DNA of 64,000 nt from GAS188 sp963794475 (GCA_963794475.1 CAWCDW010000004.1:62001-126000), one strand, 5' to 3'. Positions 15,915 to 25,459 are shown, counted from the stretch's first letter. Numbers and translations are program-made. Notes: generated from the sequence alone by a model not told the origin.

Positions 15915-17687
15915 TCACTTCGGCGGCAGGTTCAACCGCAAATGCAGCTCGCGCAATTGCTGCGGCGTTGCCTCCGAGGGCGCGCCCATGAGCAAATCCT
16001 CGGCTCGCTGATTCATCGGGAAGAGCGCGACCTCGCGCAAATTATGCTCGCCGCAAAGCAGCATGACGATGCGATCGATCCCCGCCGCCATGCCGCCGTG
16101 AGGCGGCGCGCCGTATTGGAAAGCGCGGTACATGCCCCCGAAACGCTCGATCACCGTGGTCTCGCCATAGCCCGCGATCTCGAAAGCCTTCACCATGGCT
16201 TCCGGGCGATGATTGCGGATACCGCCCGACGCGATCTCATAGCCATTGCAGGTGATGTCATATTGGAAAGCCTTGATCGACAGCGGCTCTTGCGTGAGCA
16301 AGGCGTCGAGCCCCCCTTGCGGCATCGAGAAGGGGTTGTGGGAGAACTCGACCTTCTTCTCCTCATCGTCCCATTCATACATCGGGAAATCGACGATCCA
16401 GGCAAGCGCGAACCGGCTCTCGTCGACGAGCTTCAACTCGGTGCCGAGCCGCAAGCGGGCAAGCCCGGCGAAGCGTGCGAATTTCGCGGGATCGCCAGCG
16501 ACGAAGAAGGCGGCATCGCCATCCTTGAGCCCAAGATTTTGCCGCAAGGCCTCGGTCTTCTCAGGGCCGATATTGTTCGCGATCGGGCCAGAGCCCGCGC
16601 CCTCGCGCCAGAAAATATAGCCGAGGCCCGGCTGGCCCTCCCCTTGCGCCCAGGAGTTCATGCGGTCGCAAAAGGCGCGCGAACCGCCGGTCGGCGCCGG
16701 AATGGCCCAGATCTGTGCCTTCGCATCGCCTTCGAGCATGCGGGCGAAGAGCTTAAAGCCGGATCCGCGGAAAACATCGGAGACTTCCTGCATCTCGATC
16801 GGGTTTCTGAGGTCCGGCTTGTCGGTCCCGTATTTGCGCATGGCCTCCGCATGGGGGATGCGCGGGAACGTTTGGGTGACGTTCTTTCCCTCGCCGAACT
16901 CTTCGAAGACGCCGCGGATCACGGGCTCGAGCGTCGCGAACACATCGTCTTGCGTCACGAAGCTCATCTCGACGTCGAGCTGATAAAATTCGCCGGGCAA
17001 GCGATCGGCACGCGGATCCTCGTCGCGAAAACAAGGGGCGATCTGGAAATAGCGGTCGAAGCCCGCCATCATCAGGAGCTGCTTATATTGCTGCGGCGCC
17101 TGCGGCAGGGCGTAAAACTTGCCGGGATGGATGCGCGAGGGAACGAGATAATCGCGAGCGCCCTCCGGGCTCGACGCCGTCAGGATCGGCGTCTGGAACT
17201 CGAAGAAACCCGATGCCTTCATTCGCCGCCGGATGGAATCGACGATCTCGCCACGACGCATGATATTGCGGTGGAGCTTATCGCGCCGCAGGTCGAGGAA
17301 GCGGTATTTGAGCCTGATCTCCTCCGGATATTCGGCATCGCCGAAAACCGGGAGCGGCAATTCGGCGGCGGGGCCGAGCACCTCGATCTCCGTCGCGAAC
17401 ACCTCGACGGCCCCCGTGGGCAACTCCGAATTCAGCGTGCCGCCGGGGCGGTCGCGCACCCTCCCGTCGACCCGCACCACCCATTCGGAGCGAAGCGTCT
17501 CGGCCGTCTTGAAGGCCGGTGAATCGGGATCGGCCACCACCTGCGTCAGGCCGTAGTGATCGCGCAGATCGATGAACAGCAAGCCGCCGTGATCGCGGAT
17601 CCTGTGGCACCAGCCCGAGAGGCGGACGGCCTGGCCGGCGTGCTCCTTGCGGAGCGCCCCGCAAGTATGGGAGCGGTATCGGTGCAT
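15915..17687 (-). CDS. aspS: Aspartyl-tRNA synthetase
   Basis: A 590-residue class IIb synthetase charging tRNA-Asp (in many alphaproteobacteria also tRNA-Asn, for later amidation). The N-terminal OB-fold anticodon domain begins MHRYRSHTCGAL and contains VRLSGWCHRIRDHGGLLFID. Motif 2 is FRDEDPRADRLPGEFYQLD. The bacterial GAD insertion covers about residues 300-420, and motif 3 is GGMAAGIDRIVMLL. The length is typical of the bacterial type. The start is the conserved MHRYR and the upstream in-frame extension is dropped. Divergent from rnd, a common Rhizobiales arrangement. Confidence 0.97.
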   Translation of the reverse strand: MHRYRSHTCGALRKEHAGQAVRLSGWCHRIRDHGGLLFIDLRDHYGLTQVVADPDSPAFKTAETLRSEWVVRVDGRVRDRPGGTLNSELPTGAVEVFATEIEVLGPAAELPLPVFGDAEYPEEIRLKYRFLDLRRDKLHRNIMRRGEIVDSIRRRMKASGFFEFQTPILTASSPEGARDYLVPSRIHPGKFYALPQAPQQYKQLLMMAGFDRYFQIAPCFRDEDPRADRLPGEFYQLDVEMSFVTQDDVFATLEPVIRGVFEEFGEGKNVTQTFPRIPHAEAMRKYGTDKPDLRNPIEMQEVSDVFRGSGFKLFARMLEGDAKAQIWAIPAPTGGSRAFCDRMNSWAQGEGQPGLGYIFWREGAGSGPIANNIGPEKTEALRQNLGLKDGDAAFFVAGDPAKFARFAGLARLRLGTELKLVDESRFALAWIVDFPMYEWDDEEKKVEFSHNPFSMPQGGLDALLTQEPLSIKAFQYDITCNGYEIASGGIRNHRPEAMVKAFEIAGYGETTVIERFGGMYRAFQYGAPPHGGMAAGIDRIVMLLCGEHNLREVALFPMNQRAEDLLMGAPSEATPQQLRELHLRLNLPPK

Positions 17688-17955
17688 CGGAAGATCCAAT
17701 CGACAAGCGGCAATCGCGAAAGTCACGGAGCGCGCCTTCTGCCACTGCTTGCCCGATCCCGCAAACCCAGGAATAGCGTGTAGCGAAGGGCGAATAGCGA
17801 ATGACGCGGGAGGGGAGAACGGACCAGGAAGCAGGGAGCGCCATTCGCGGCCGGCCATTCGCTATTCGCTACTCGCCATCTCGCCATTCCTCCCACGGCC
17901 ATAATGCGGCCATCGCTTGCCGCGACAAGAACCGCCCTTCGGGACCACACAACTC

Positions 17956-19149
17956 ATGAACGTCATCACCTCAAGCGCAAAGCTTGCCGCCGCCTGCGAG
18001 CGCTTGGCGCGCCACCCCTATGTCACGGTCGATACCGAATTCATGCGGGAAACGACCTATTACCCCAAGCTCTGCCTGCTTCAGGTGGCGTCGGTCGAGG
18101 AAGCCTTGCTCATCGATCCTCTCGAGCAAGGCCTTGATCTTGCGCCCTTCTTTTCGCTGCTGCGGGACGAGCGGGTGGTGAAGGTGTTTCATGCGGCCCG
18201 CCAGGACATTGAGATTTTCTGGCACATGGCGAGCACCATCCCGAAGCCTCTTTTCGACACTCAGATTGCCGCCATGGTATGCGGCTATGGCGATCAGGTG
18301 AGCTATGAGCAGCTTGCCAACGACCTCGGGAACGCGCAAATCGACAAGACGCAACGCTTCACCGATTGGTCCCGGCGGCCGCTCAGCGACGCTCAGCTCA
18401 ATTATGCGAAGGCCGATGTGACGCATTTGCGCGCGGTTTACGAGGCGCTTGCCGAAAAACTCGCCGCCAGCGGACGCAAGACCTGGCTCGCCGAGGACAT
18501 GGCGGTGCTCGAGACGCCGGCGACCTACGAAACAAAGCCCGAAGACGCCTGGCAGCGCCTCGCGGGCCGGCTGAAGAAGCAGCGCGACCTCGGCGTTCTC
18601 ATCGAGGTCGCGGCCTGGCGCGAGCGAGACGCGCAAAAGCGCGATGTCCCGCGCCAACGGGTGCTTCGTGACGACACCTTGATGGAAGTGGTCCAGGCGC
18701 GGCCGCAAAATATCGAGGCTCTCGGCCGCTTGCGTGCGGTGAGCCAGGGGCTCGAGCGTTCGCGCGTCGGCCAGGCGTTGATCGCCGCCGTCGCGCGAGG
18801 GCTCGCGATCGACCCCAAATCCTTGCCGCACCTCGCGAGGCGCGGGCGCCTGCCGCGTCAGGATTCTACCGTTGAATTCCTCAAACTTCTGTTGAAGATC
18901 GTTTCACAAAAAGCTGAAGTTGCATCAAAAATTATTGCAACCGTCGATGATCTCGAAGCCCTTGCGGCCGGTTTGCCCGAATCGCAGGCGGTGCTCACCG
19001 GCTGGCGTGACGAGATCTTCGGCAAGCTGGCGCGAGCTGCCATCGCGGGCCGCGTCGCACTTGCGCTCGAGCGCGGAGAGCCAAGGATCATCATGCTCGA
19101 CGCCGACGAGGCGGTAGCCTCGCGCCCGCGCCAAGCCTTGGTCGCCTGA
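17956..19149 (+). CDS. rnd: Ribonuclease D
   Basis: A 397-residue 3'-5' exoribonuclease that trims tRNA precursors. The DEDD catalytic motifs are visible: VDTEFMRETTYYPKLCLLQ (Exo I), FHAARQDIEIF (Exo II) and LNYAKADVTHLRAVYEAL (Exo III, DEDDy tyrosine). An HRDC domain follows at about residues 215-295 and a helical C terminus completes the protein. I start at MNVITSS. Downstream, hisI begins 14 bp after the stop on the same strand and the patatin gene follows directly, so the three may form an operon. Confidence 0.95.
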   Translation: MNVITSSAKLAAACERLARHPYVTVDTEFMRETTYYPKLCLLQVASVEEALLIDPLEQGLDLAPFFSLLRDERVVKVFHAARQDIEIFWHMASTIPKPLFDTQIAAMVCGYGDQVSYEQLANDLGNAQIDKTQRFTDWSRRPLSDAQLNYAKADVTHLRAVYEALAEKLAASGRKTWLAEDMAVLETPATYETKPEDAWQRLAGRLKKQRDLGVLIEVAAWRERDAQKRDVPRQRVLRDDTLMEVVQARPQNIEALGRLRAVSQGLERSRVGQALIAAVARGLAIDPKSLPHLARRGRLPRQDSTVEFLKLLLKIVSQKAEVASKIIATVDDLEALAAGLPESQAVLTGWRDEIFGKLARAAIAGRVALALERGEPRIIMLDADEAVASRPRQALVA

Positions 19150-19163
19150 CGGACGAAGATCTG

Positions 19164-19556
19164 ATGAGCGGGTCCGCGACAATCGAACAAAGCCTGATCC
19201 TGACGCCGCGCTTCGATGCGTCGGGCCTTCTCGCCTGCGTCACCGTCGATGCCGCGACGGGAGAAGTGCTCATGCTCGCCTATATGAATGCTGAGGCGCT
19301 CGAGCGCTCGATCGAGACCGGGGAAGCCTGGTATTGGTCGCGGTCGCGGCGCGAGCTCTGGCGAAAAGGGGCGACAAGCGGTCAAACGCAAAGGATCGTC
19401 GAGATGCGGGTCGATTGCGACCAGGACGCCTTGCTCATCAAGGTGGAGGTCGGCGGCGATGGCGGAGCCTGCCACACGGGGCACCGCTCCTGCTTTTATC
19501 GCAAGGTGGCGCTCGGTGAGCGATCCCGGAGCGTGGCCTTGAGCATGAATGATTAA
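19164..19556 (+). CDS. hisI: Phosphoribosyl-AMP cyclohydrolase
   Basis: A 130-residue stand-alone HisI that opens the adenine ring of phosphoribosyl-AMP in the third step of histidine biosynthesis. The metal-binding motifs are complete: VDCDQDALL (D-x-D-x-D site) and GGACHTGHRSCFYR (zinc Cys/His). GEAWYWSRSRRELWRKG is the conserved substrate loop. No HisE domain is fused. The length is normal. It lies in a three-gene plus-strand run after rnd. Confidence 0.95.
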   Translation: MSGSATIEQSLILTPRFDASGLLACVTVDAATGEVLMLAYMNAEALERSIETGEAWYWSRSRRELWRKGATSGQTQRIVEMRVDCDQDALLIKVEVGGDGGACHTGHRSCFYRKVALGERSRSVALSMND

Positions 19557-19559
19557 GCC

Positions 19560-20708
19560 TTGGCACGTAAGATCCGCGATCGGTCGGGCGACGTGTCGGG
19601 GAAGGCCGGCGAGACTGGGGAGGTCGAGGTGTCGACGCGCTCATCTTCCGGTGAACGGGAGGCGGGTCAAAACGGCCAGGACCTCGCCCCGGAACTCGTC
19701 GCCGATCCCCCGCAATACGTCGAGCCGCCTTCGGCGGACCAACAGCGACGCCAAAAGCCGGGCGTCAAGCTCGGTCTTGCTCTCGGCGGAGGCGCGGCGC
19801 GCGGCTGGGCCCATATCGGAGCGTTGCAGGCGCTCAACGAGGCCGGTATTCGCCCCGACATCATCGCCGGCACCTCCATCGGAGCCGTGGTCGGGGGCTG
19901 CTATGCCGCCGGCAGGCTCGACGAGCTCACCGAGTTCGCGCTCCAGCTCACACCAGCGCGGGTGCTCGCGCTCCTCGACGTTCACGTCGGATCGGGGCTT
20001 ATTTCGGGCGACCGGTTGGGAAGACGCCTCACCGAGAACCTCGAAGGCCTCACGATCGAAAAGCTGCCGTTGCGCTTTGCCGCGATCGCCACCGAATTCA
20101 ACACGGGCCATGAGATCTGGCTCACGCGCGGCTCCCTCATCAACGCTTTGCGCGCCTCCTATGCGTTGCCCGGCATTTTCGATCCCCGCCGCATCGGGGG
20201 GCGCTGGCTCATGGACGGAGCGCTCGTCAATCCCGTTCCGGTGACCGCGGCGCGCGCGCTCGGCGCCGAGATCGTGGTTGCCGTCAACCTGAGCGGGGCA
20301 GGCTATGGTCGAGGCACCGTCATACAAGACTTCGGCGACGCCGAGCCCGGCACCTTAGCCGAGGCGGTCGCCGCGGAGCAGGAGCGAGGCCTCCTTTCGC
20401 CGGTGCGGGAAGCCGCTTCTCGCATGCGCGACCTTTTCCGGCGCCGGCGCGGCACGCCGGGCTTCGCGCAAGTGATGATCGATGCCTTCAACGTGACGCA
20501 AGATCGCATCACGCGTGCGAGACTGGCCGGTGACCCGCCGGACGTGATCGCGTCCCCTCAGCTCAGCGAGATCGGCTTGTTCGAATTCCATCGTGCCGCC
20601 GCCATAATCGCGGCGGGGCGCGAATCAGTGCTACGCGCGCTGCCGCAAATCCATGAGGTGATGGAGCTCGCCGAAAGGAGCTTCCTCGCGCGCCAGCGCA
20701 CGCCGTGA
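19560..20708 (+). CDS. Patatin-like phospholipase family protein
   Basis: A protein of up to 382 residues with a disordered N terminus (residues 1-65) and a patatin domain from about residue 68. The domain carries the oxyanion loop LALGGGAARGWAHIG, the nucleophile elbow IAGTSIGAVVGG (Ser in GTSIG) and the catalytic Asp in WLMDGALVNPVPV. This is the RssA/NTE-like group: cytoplasmic serine hydrolases acting on phospholipid or lysophospholipid. The frame opens with TTG only three bases after the hisI stop. A GTG at 19593 is an alternative, so the true N terminus is uncertain. Confidence 0.87.
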   Translation: MARKIRDRSGDVSGKAGETGEVEVSTRSSSGEREAGQNGQDLAPELVADPPQYVEPPSADQQRRQKPGVKLGLALGGGAARGWAHIGALQALNEAGIRPDIIAGTSIGAVVGGCYAAGRLDELTEFALQLTPARVLALLDVHVGSGLISGDRLGRRLTENLEGLTIEKLPLRFAAIATEFNTGHEIWLTRGSLINALRASYALPGIFDPRRIGGRWLMDGALVNPVPVTAARALGAEIVVAVNLSGAGYGRGTVIQDFGDAEPGTLAEAVAAEQERGLLSPVREAASRMRDLFRRRRGTPGFAQVMIDAFNVTQDRITRARLAGDPPDVIASPQLSEIGLFEFHRAAAIIAAGRESVLRALPQIHEVMELAERSFLARQRTP

Positions 20709-20742
20709 GGCTCGCGCCTTACCGCTCCGTCAGCGAGTCGCT

Positions 20743-21174
20743 CTACGCGCTGGCGATATAGTCGCGCATCGCCTTGTGTTCCGTCTCGATTTCGGCGAGG
20801 CGGAATTTGACGACGTCGCCGATCGACACGAGGCCGCTCAGCGCCCCGCCATCGACGACGGGCACGTGACGAAATTTCTTGCTCGTCATCAATTGCATGA
20901 TCTCGTCGATCAAGGTCTGCGGCGTGCAGGTGAAGACCGGTGAGGTCATGTGACGGGCAAGATCGTCGGCCAGAGCCTCCGGCCCTTTTTGCGCCAAGAC
21001 CCGCACGACGTCTCGCTCCGAGAATATGCCCAGCACCGCATTTTCCACACCTACGATCACCACGGCGCCTATGCGTTTTTGCGCCATCAACGCGATGGCT
21101 TCCTTCACCGTCGAGCGCGGCCCCATGGTGACGACCGCGTCGCCCTTATCGTTGAGAATGCCCGCGACATGCAT
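20743..21174 (-). CDS. CBS-domain protein (tandem CBS pair)
   Basis: A 143-residue protein that is essentially one Bateman module. CBS 1 covers about residues 8-60 (MGPRSTVKEAIALMAQKRIG, FSERDVVRVLAQKG). CBS 2 covers about 75-130 (MTSPVFTCTPQTLIDEIMQL, RHVPVVDGGALSGLVSIGDV). Such modules sense adenine nucleotides and regulate partners; this stand-alone type is widespread in alphaproteobacteria. The start is set by GGGAGG upstream. It is convergent with the patatin gene. The partner is unknown. Confidence 0.92.
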   Translation of the reverse strand: MHVAGILNDKGDAVVTMGPRSTVKEAIALMAQKRIGAVVIVGVENAVLGIFSERDVVRVLAQKGPEALADDLARHMTSPVFTCTPQTLIDEIMQLMTSKKFRHVPVVDGGALSGLVSIGDVVKFRLAEIETEHKAMRDYIASA

Positions 21175-21439
21175 GATCAAGCCTCCCTCGCCTTGACGTG
21201 ACTTTATGTTTCGGCCTCCTTGCCGCTCGTGCGGTCGGCGGCGTCGCCTCACCGCCCGTGACTGGTGGGGCCGCCGTCTTTTGTATTCGCTCAATGTGGG
21301 CCTAGGTCCGGCGTTTGGCAATGCGCTCGAAGGGCGCCTTCGCGCCCAACCGCAATGTATTCAAAGGCGCGGGTATTTGAACATGATGCTGAACGTCTTC
21401 GCTTTGCCGAAGCCAACCGGCAACTTTCCCCCCCAGGCT

Positions 21440-22285
21440 TCAGGGAATCTCATCCTCCGAGCCCGCAGTTTCTTCAGGGATTTCTTGTCGCCGGTCGAAA
21501 AGAGCGAAGGCCAAGAAGCCCAAGAGAAAGCCGCCGATATGGGCTTCCCAGGCGATGGAGGCGTTCGCAAGCACGCTCGGATTGGCCCCAAGACCCGACA
21601 TGGCATTGGCGATGAACCAGCCGAGCGTGAAGGAGATCACGGTGCGGTTTTGCAGCGATTGACGAAGCCGGGGCGCCGCCGCGCCGCCACGGGCGAGGGG
21701 ATCGAAGACAAAGCGCGCCGCCGCCCCCATGCAGGCTGAAACGGATGCGGAGGCGCCGATCAGGGGCGCCACAGCGGCCGGATGAACGCCAAGATGCATC
21801 AGCGCGCCGGCGAGCGCGCCGAGCGCGAAGAGGGCTGTGAAGCGTAGGGCGCCGAAGCGGCGGGCAACCGGCGTGCCGAGGGCGGAAAGGACGACCACGT
21901 TCAGGCCAAGATGAAGCCACCCATCATGCAGGAGGGCATAGGTCAGGAAGCTCCACGGGTGAGGGCCGCTTTCGGCGAGAAGATAGCGCGCGAGCTGATA
22001 TTGCGCGACCGCTCCTTCATCGAGCCCTTGCGGGCCGCGCTCGACGAGCCCTTCGAGAATTGAGGGCGCGATCCAGGACAGCTCGCGGGCAGGAATGAAG
22101 GCGAGGTCGATGAGCCAGCGGAAGTTGGCCTCCTCGGAAAGAAAGTCGCGCCCGATTTGAATGGCGATGAGCACCATCGCCACGGCGAGCACGACGGCCG
22201 GCACATTGAAGATCGGCTCGCGAGCGCGCGTCACGGAAACTCCTTCGACCGCGTCCGGCGGGTCCCCGTCTCGCATAGCAAGCAT
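21440..22285 (-). CDS. Rhomboid-family intramembrane serine protease
   Basis: A 281-residue membrane protein with at least six hydrophobic helices. The catalytic features are present: HLGLNVVVLSALG (the H-x-x-x-N of TM2 that stabilises the oxyanion), APLIGASASVSACMG (the G-x-S serine) and AWEAHIGGFLLGFLAF (the catalytic His in TM6). Rhomboids cut transmembrane substrates within the bilayer. There is a large periplasmic loop between TM1 and TM2 (about residues 50-105). I start at 22285 (MLAMRDGD); 22276 or 22333 are possible. It is divergent from the PAS_5 gene. Confidence 0.88.
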   Translation of the reverse strand: MLAMRDGDPPDAVEGVSVTRAREPIFNVPAVVLAVAMVLIAIQIGRDFLSEEANFRWLIDLAFIPARELSWIAPSILEGLVERGPQGLDEGAVAQYQLARYLLAESGPHPWSFLTYALLHDGWLHLGLNVVVLSALGTPVARRFGALRFTALFALGALAGALMHLGVHPAAVAPLIGASASVSACMGAAARFVFDPLARGGAAAPRLRQSLQNRTVISFTLGWFIANAMSGLGANPSVLANASIAWEAHIGGFLLGFLAFALFDRRQEIPEETAGSEDEIP

Positions 22286-22509
22286 CACCGACCAAAAAAA
22301 GAGCCTCCAGAAGGCGTGCGCGAGCAGGACCATGGGAGGCGCGGGCCCGCCCTGGCGGCCCCACCCTGTTGGCCCCTCTTGGCACGGACCCTGCTCAGCA
22401 AACCATGCATGGGGATGCGCGGCCATTGAGCGTGTCGGGGGGGCACGAAGCCGTCCCTTAACGAAACGTAAACGGGACGGCTCTGCCGCTGGAAAGGCGA
22501 GGGACGAAG

Positions 22510-23100
22510 GTGAGACTGGCAACGACAAGGTTGCTCTTTGCGCATTGGGACAGGCTGCGCGGCGAGCGCGCCGCTCCTATCCGCGCTGATATCGATCCGG
22601 CCCATCTGCGTAATTTCCTAGCCGATGTCTTCATGCTCGATGCGCAGCCTTGGCAGGAGGGGCGCATCCGGCTCGCGGGCACGCGCGTTTGTGCGCTCTT
22701 CGGCCATGAGCTCAAGGGCCAGCGCCTTCCCGAGCTGTGGTTCGAGACGGAGCGCGCCGAGGTCGCGCGCCTCGTCGGCGCGGTGACGGGCGGCATGCAT
22801 GGGCTCGTCGCCAGCTTGATCGGCGAGACGGGTCAGGGACGCGAGCTCGATCTCGAGATGCTTCTCTTGCCCGTGCGTCCCAATGCGAGCTCGCAATGCG
22901 GCGCCATCGGTTCCTTCGCGGCGCTCGCCCTCCCCCCTTGGTTCGGCGTCGATTCCATCACCTCGGTAAGCACGCGAACCATCCGCATGATCGAGCGAAA
23001 GATGCGCGCGCAATCGCGGTTCGGGCGCTTCACGCCCGTGCCGGAAACCCCGGCCAAGCCGGGCGAGCACCTGATCGTTCTTCCCGGCGGCAAGCGTTGA
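22510..23100 (+). CDS. PAS_5 domain protein
   Basis: A 196-residue single-domain protein of the PAS_5 family (formerly DUF1457-like), common and often multi-copy in alphaproteobacteria. Typical features are the opening LLFAHWDRLRGERAAPIRAD, LRNFLADVFMLD, and FRLAGTRV-like IRLAGTRVCALFGHELKG. Function is unknown, but it is usually assumed to be a sensor or adaptor. A GTG start follows GACGAAG. The next plus-strand gene, a PilZ protein 125 bp downstream, is also commonly associated with signalling in this group. Confidence 0.85.
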   Translation: MRLATTRLLFAHWDRLRGERAAPIRADIDPAHLRNFLADVFMLDAQPWQEGRIRLAGTRVCALFGHELKGQRLPELWFETERAEVARLVGAVTGGMHGLVASLIGETGQGRELDLEMLLLPVRPNASSQCGAIGSFAALALPPWFGVDSITSVSTRTIRMIERKMRAQSRFGRFTPVPETPAKPGEHLIVLPGGKR

Positions 23101-23225
23101 TCACGACCGCATGGGTCGATGTTTGTCGTCCACCTCTCTTCTTTCTTTCAATCTTTTGTTCATCAAGGACCCATAAAATTATTCGATCAGTATTGTGAAT
23201 TCTGTAAGTTGGATCGCATCGTTTG

Positions 23226-23840
23226 ATGTTCAGCGTCGAGCCCGTCAATGAGGTGGCGCCTGTCCCGCAAGAGCGAAGGCGCTTTCGGCGGGTGAAGCTC
23301 TCGGTTCTCGGGCGCTACATGCTCGAGGATCGGCGGGAATTCCCTTGCCAGACGATCGACATCAGCCCGTCAGGCGTCGGCCTCGTCGCTCCCGTCCAAG
23401 GTCCGGTGGGATCGCGCGTGATTGTCTATCTCGAGCACATCGGGCGCATCGAAGGGGTGATCGTGCGCGAGCTCGAGAACGGCTTTGCCATGACGATCGT
23501 CGCTCCGCCACGCAAGCAGGACAGGCTTGCTGCGCAGCTCACATGGCTCGTCAATCGCCAGGCCTTTGGCCTTCCGGAGGACCGCCGCCACGAGCGTCTC
23601 GAGCTTGCAAACACGAACAGCGTCATCGCGTTCAAGGACGGCAGGCGCCTTTCCGCCGTGGTCGTGGATTGCTCGGTCTCCGGCGCCGCGCTCGATTGCG
23701 GAGAGATGGTGCCGCTCGGCACTGAAGTGATCATTGGCCACCGCGAAGCGCGCGTGGTGCGCCATTTCGAAGGCGGCATCGCGGTCGAGTTCGACCGGCC
23801 GATCAGCGGCGAGCGCTTCAATAGCGATTTCGAGCTCTGA
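23226..23840 (+). CDS. Double PilZ-domain protein
   Basis: A 204-residue protein with two tandem PilZ domains. Domain 1 carries the c-di-GMP-binding signatures RRRFRRVKLSVLGRYM (RxxxR) and DISPSGVGLVA (D-x-S-x-x-G). Domain 2 carries DRRHERLEL and DCSVSGAALDC, a less complete copy in which the RxxxR is weaker. PilZ proteins bind c-di-GMP and control motility, exopolysaccharide or cell-cycle targets. The ATG at 23226 directly follows an in-frame TTG. It ends 13 bp from the convergent ParB-like gene. Confidence 0.9.
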   Translation: MFSVEPVNEVAPVPQERRRFRRVKLSVLGRYMLEDRREFPCQTIDISPSGVGLVAPVQGPVGSRVIVYLEHIGRIEGVIVRELENGFAMTIVAPPRKQDRLAAQLTWLVNRQAFGLPEDRRHERLELANTNSVIAFKDGRRLSAVVVDCSVSGAALDCGEMVPLGTEVIIGHREARVVRHFEGGIAVEFDRPISGERFNSDFEL

Positions 23841-23853
23841 GCCTGAAAGCGCT

Positions 23854-24477
23854 TTAGACGTCAGGCACCGGCCCGCACCAGCCCGGCAAATAATTGGCGT
23901 CCATGCTCTTGGCGAGCTCCATGGCGTCCTTCAAGGCCGCATCGAAGTCTCGATCCACATCCTTGCGCTTCAGGCGCCGCCGCAGGAAATCGGCCCAGAG
24001 AAATTCGCTGAACGGCGTCGTGTCCTTGGCATAGCCTCCGGCGCGGCGCAGCTCGCCGGCAAGGCTGCGGAATGGATCATCGAGAAGCCCTACCACGGTT
24101 TTGGGAATTTCGCCGTGATCGCGCCGGCGCCCATTCTCGTCGTAAGGATGCGTCCAGCCGTGGTGGTCGAGCACGACCCAAAACGCATCCTTTTCGACCT
24201 TGCTGAGGTTCGCGACCACGGTGACCAACACGTTCTCGACGCCCTCGTCGTGAAGAGCCCGCGCCAGATGGTGGTGATCAATCACGAAATGGCGCTGCTT
24301 GGGCCCAAGGACAACGGGAATCATATGTTTGCCGAGAAAAGCGCCTTCTTTGTTGCCTTCGATCTGGCGCCAGTGGCGACGCTTGGCACGCACCTCTCGC
24401 ATGCCGACCGTGATCTGCGTCGGCCGAAGTTCCGTGATGGGGATAGGGATGAGGACCGGTTCACGCGCGTTCGCCAT
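23854..24477 (-). CDS. ParB-like nuclease family protein (ParBc_2)
   Basis: A 207-residue protein of the putative ParB-like nuclease family (ParBc_2). The N terminus PIPITELRPTQITVGMREV is followed by HMIPVVLGPKQRHFVIDHHH, the family's signature histidine cluster, then WVVLDHHGWTHPYDENG. These proteins are not chromosome-partitioning ParB and lack a helix-turn-helix DNA-binding region; biochemical activity is largely untested. The start is fixed by AGGAGA upstream. It is convergent with the PilZ gene. Confidence 0.85.
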   Translation of the reverse strand: MANAREPVLIPIPITELRPTQITVGMREVRAKRRHWRQIEGNKEGAFLGKHMIPVVLGPKQRHFVIDHHHLARALHDEGVENVLVTVVANLSKVEKDAFWVVLDHHGWTHPYDENGRRRDHGEIPKTVVGLLDDPFRSLAGELRRAGGYAKDTTPFSEFLWADFLRRRLKRKDVDRDFDAALKDAMELAKSMDANYLPGWCGPVPDV

Positions 24478-24934
24478 GGCTTTCTCCTGATGACCACGGG
24501 CCTCGAAGCAAGAGGCACTCGATTTTCGGCAAAGTGCAAAAGAACATGCCGAGCTTCTAACCCATGACCCAAAAAGCTGGGAATCCGATTTGGCTTGCTG
24601 CATCCATTCCGCAGGAAGCGGGCGCGGCCAAGGATCCGGCTCAGCGGTATACGATCAAATTTGATGAGAGAGGAATTCGCAAAAATAGACAGGATCAGCG
24701 TCGAAGCCGTCGAGACATTTTCATCGAGATGATCCGCGTTTCAGGCAAGTCAATTGCTTCAACTTGTTTGGAAAATATTGAAGTCGCTTCAACCCGATCT
24801 GGGCCAGTGTGACGACGAGACATGGCCAAACCTTAGAAATCGAGCCGCTCTGCGCCAGACGGTGCTCGGCGGCTCCCCAGAAACGCGGACTCGGTCGTCC
24901 CCACCCTCCCCGTCCCCAAAAGACCGGGTACGCG

Positions 24935-24973
24935 GCGAAGCCGGCTTTCCCCAAGGCCGGCTTCGCGCTTTTT
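24935..24973 (+). terminator. Rho-independent terminator
   Basis: A perfect 11-bp stem (24935-24945 with 24956-24966, arms GCGAAGCCGGC and GCCGGCTTCGC), a 10-nt loop and then GCTTTTT on the plus strand. It is the clearest intrinsic terminator in the window. No convincing plus-strand gene precedes it; the 24478-24987 interval otherwise contains only a weak 82-codon frame at 24564-24812. It lies just past the stop of the minus-strand DUF1203 gene and may act mainly for that side, although the T-run faces plus. Confidence 0.75.
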
Positions 24974-24987
24974 AGGCCACTTCTCCT

Positions 24988-25459
24988 TCAAGCTCGATCG
25001 ACGCGCGCCGCATAGCAGCCCGGCTTAGCGTTGTGCAGGTGCAAATAGGATATCGTCCCATTCGCGAGCAGCCGCTCGATCGAAGGCTCGATTGCGCGGC
25101 CATCGACGACATCGGCATCGATCATCATGCCTTTTTCGTCAAATCCACGCACGGAAAGAAGGCGCGAGCGCAACACCTGCGGCACCTCGCCGACTTCGCG
25201 GACGCGCCTCACGCGCATTTTCGCGCACGAAAATCGCATGCGAGGCCCGATAAGGAGAGCTTGCCGTTTGGTGCTCATAATTGGTAAGCAGCACCACCTC
25301 TCCAACCTGCGCATCGACGAGGCTAACGCGACAGGGGAATCCGGGACATTTGTCAACGATCCGGCGCATCGCGCCGCGTGTGGCCAGCTCCTCGTCCGAC
25401 AAGGCGAAGAGAGGCTTGAAACGGGCAGTTGGGAGTGCTGAAATCCTGAAGCTCATCAT
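24988..25459 (-). pseudogene. DUF1203 family gene with a frameshift
   Basis: The 5' part reads SFRISALPTARFKPLFALSD, then GFPCRVSLVDAQVGEVVLLT and SPYRASHAIFVREN. The 3' part, in a different frame, reads EVGEVPQVLRSRLLSVRGFD and ISYLHLHNAKPGCYAARV. Together these cover the whole of the ~150-residue DUF1203 family, so a single indel around 25180-25230 has split it. AAAGGAGG lies before the start at 25459. Either this is a young pseudogene or a sequencing indel; the conserved ends argue that the split is recent. Function of the family is unknown. Confidence 0.8.

Noticed and set aside
15084..17522. Long (over 800-codon) open frame opposite the glycosyltransferase and aspS
   Set aside because: Antisense of well-conserved genes; Arg-rich shadow composition typical of high-GC genomes.
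24564..24812. 82-codon plus-strand frame before the terminator
   Set aside because: No ribosome site, no domain and no codon bias; kept only as context for the terminator.
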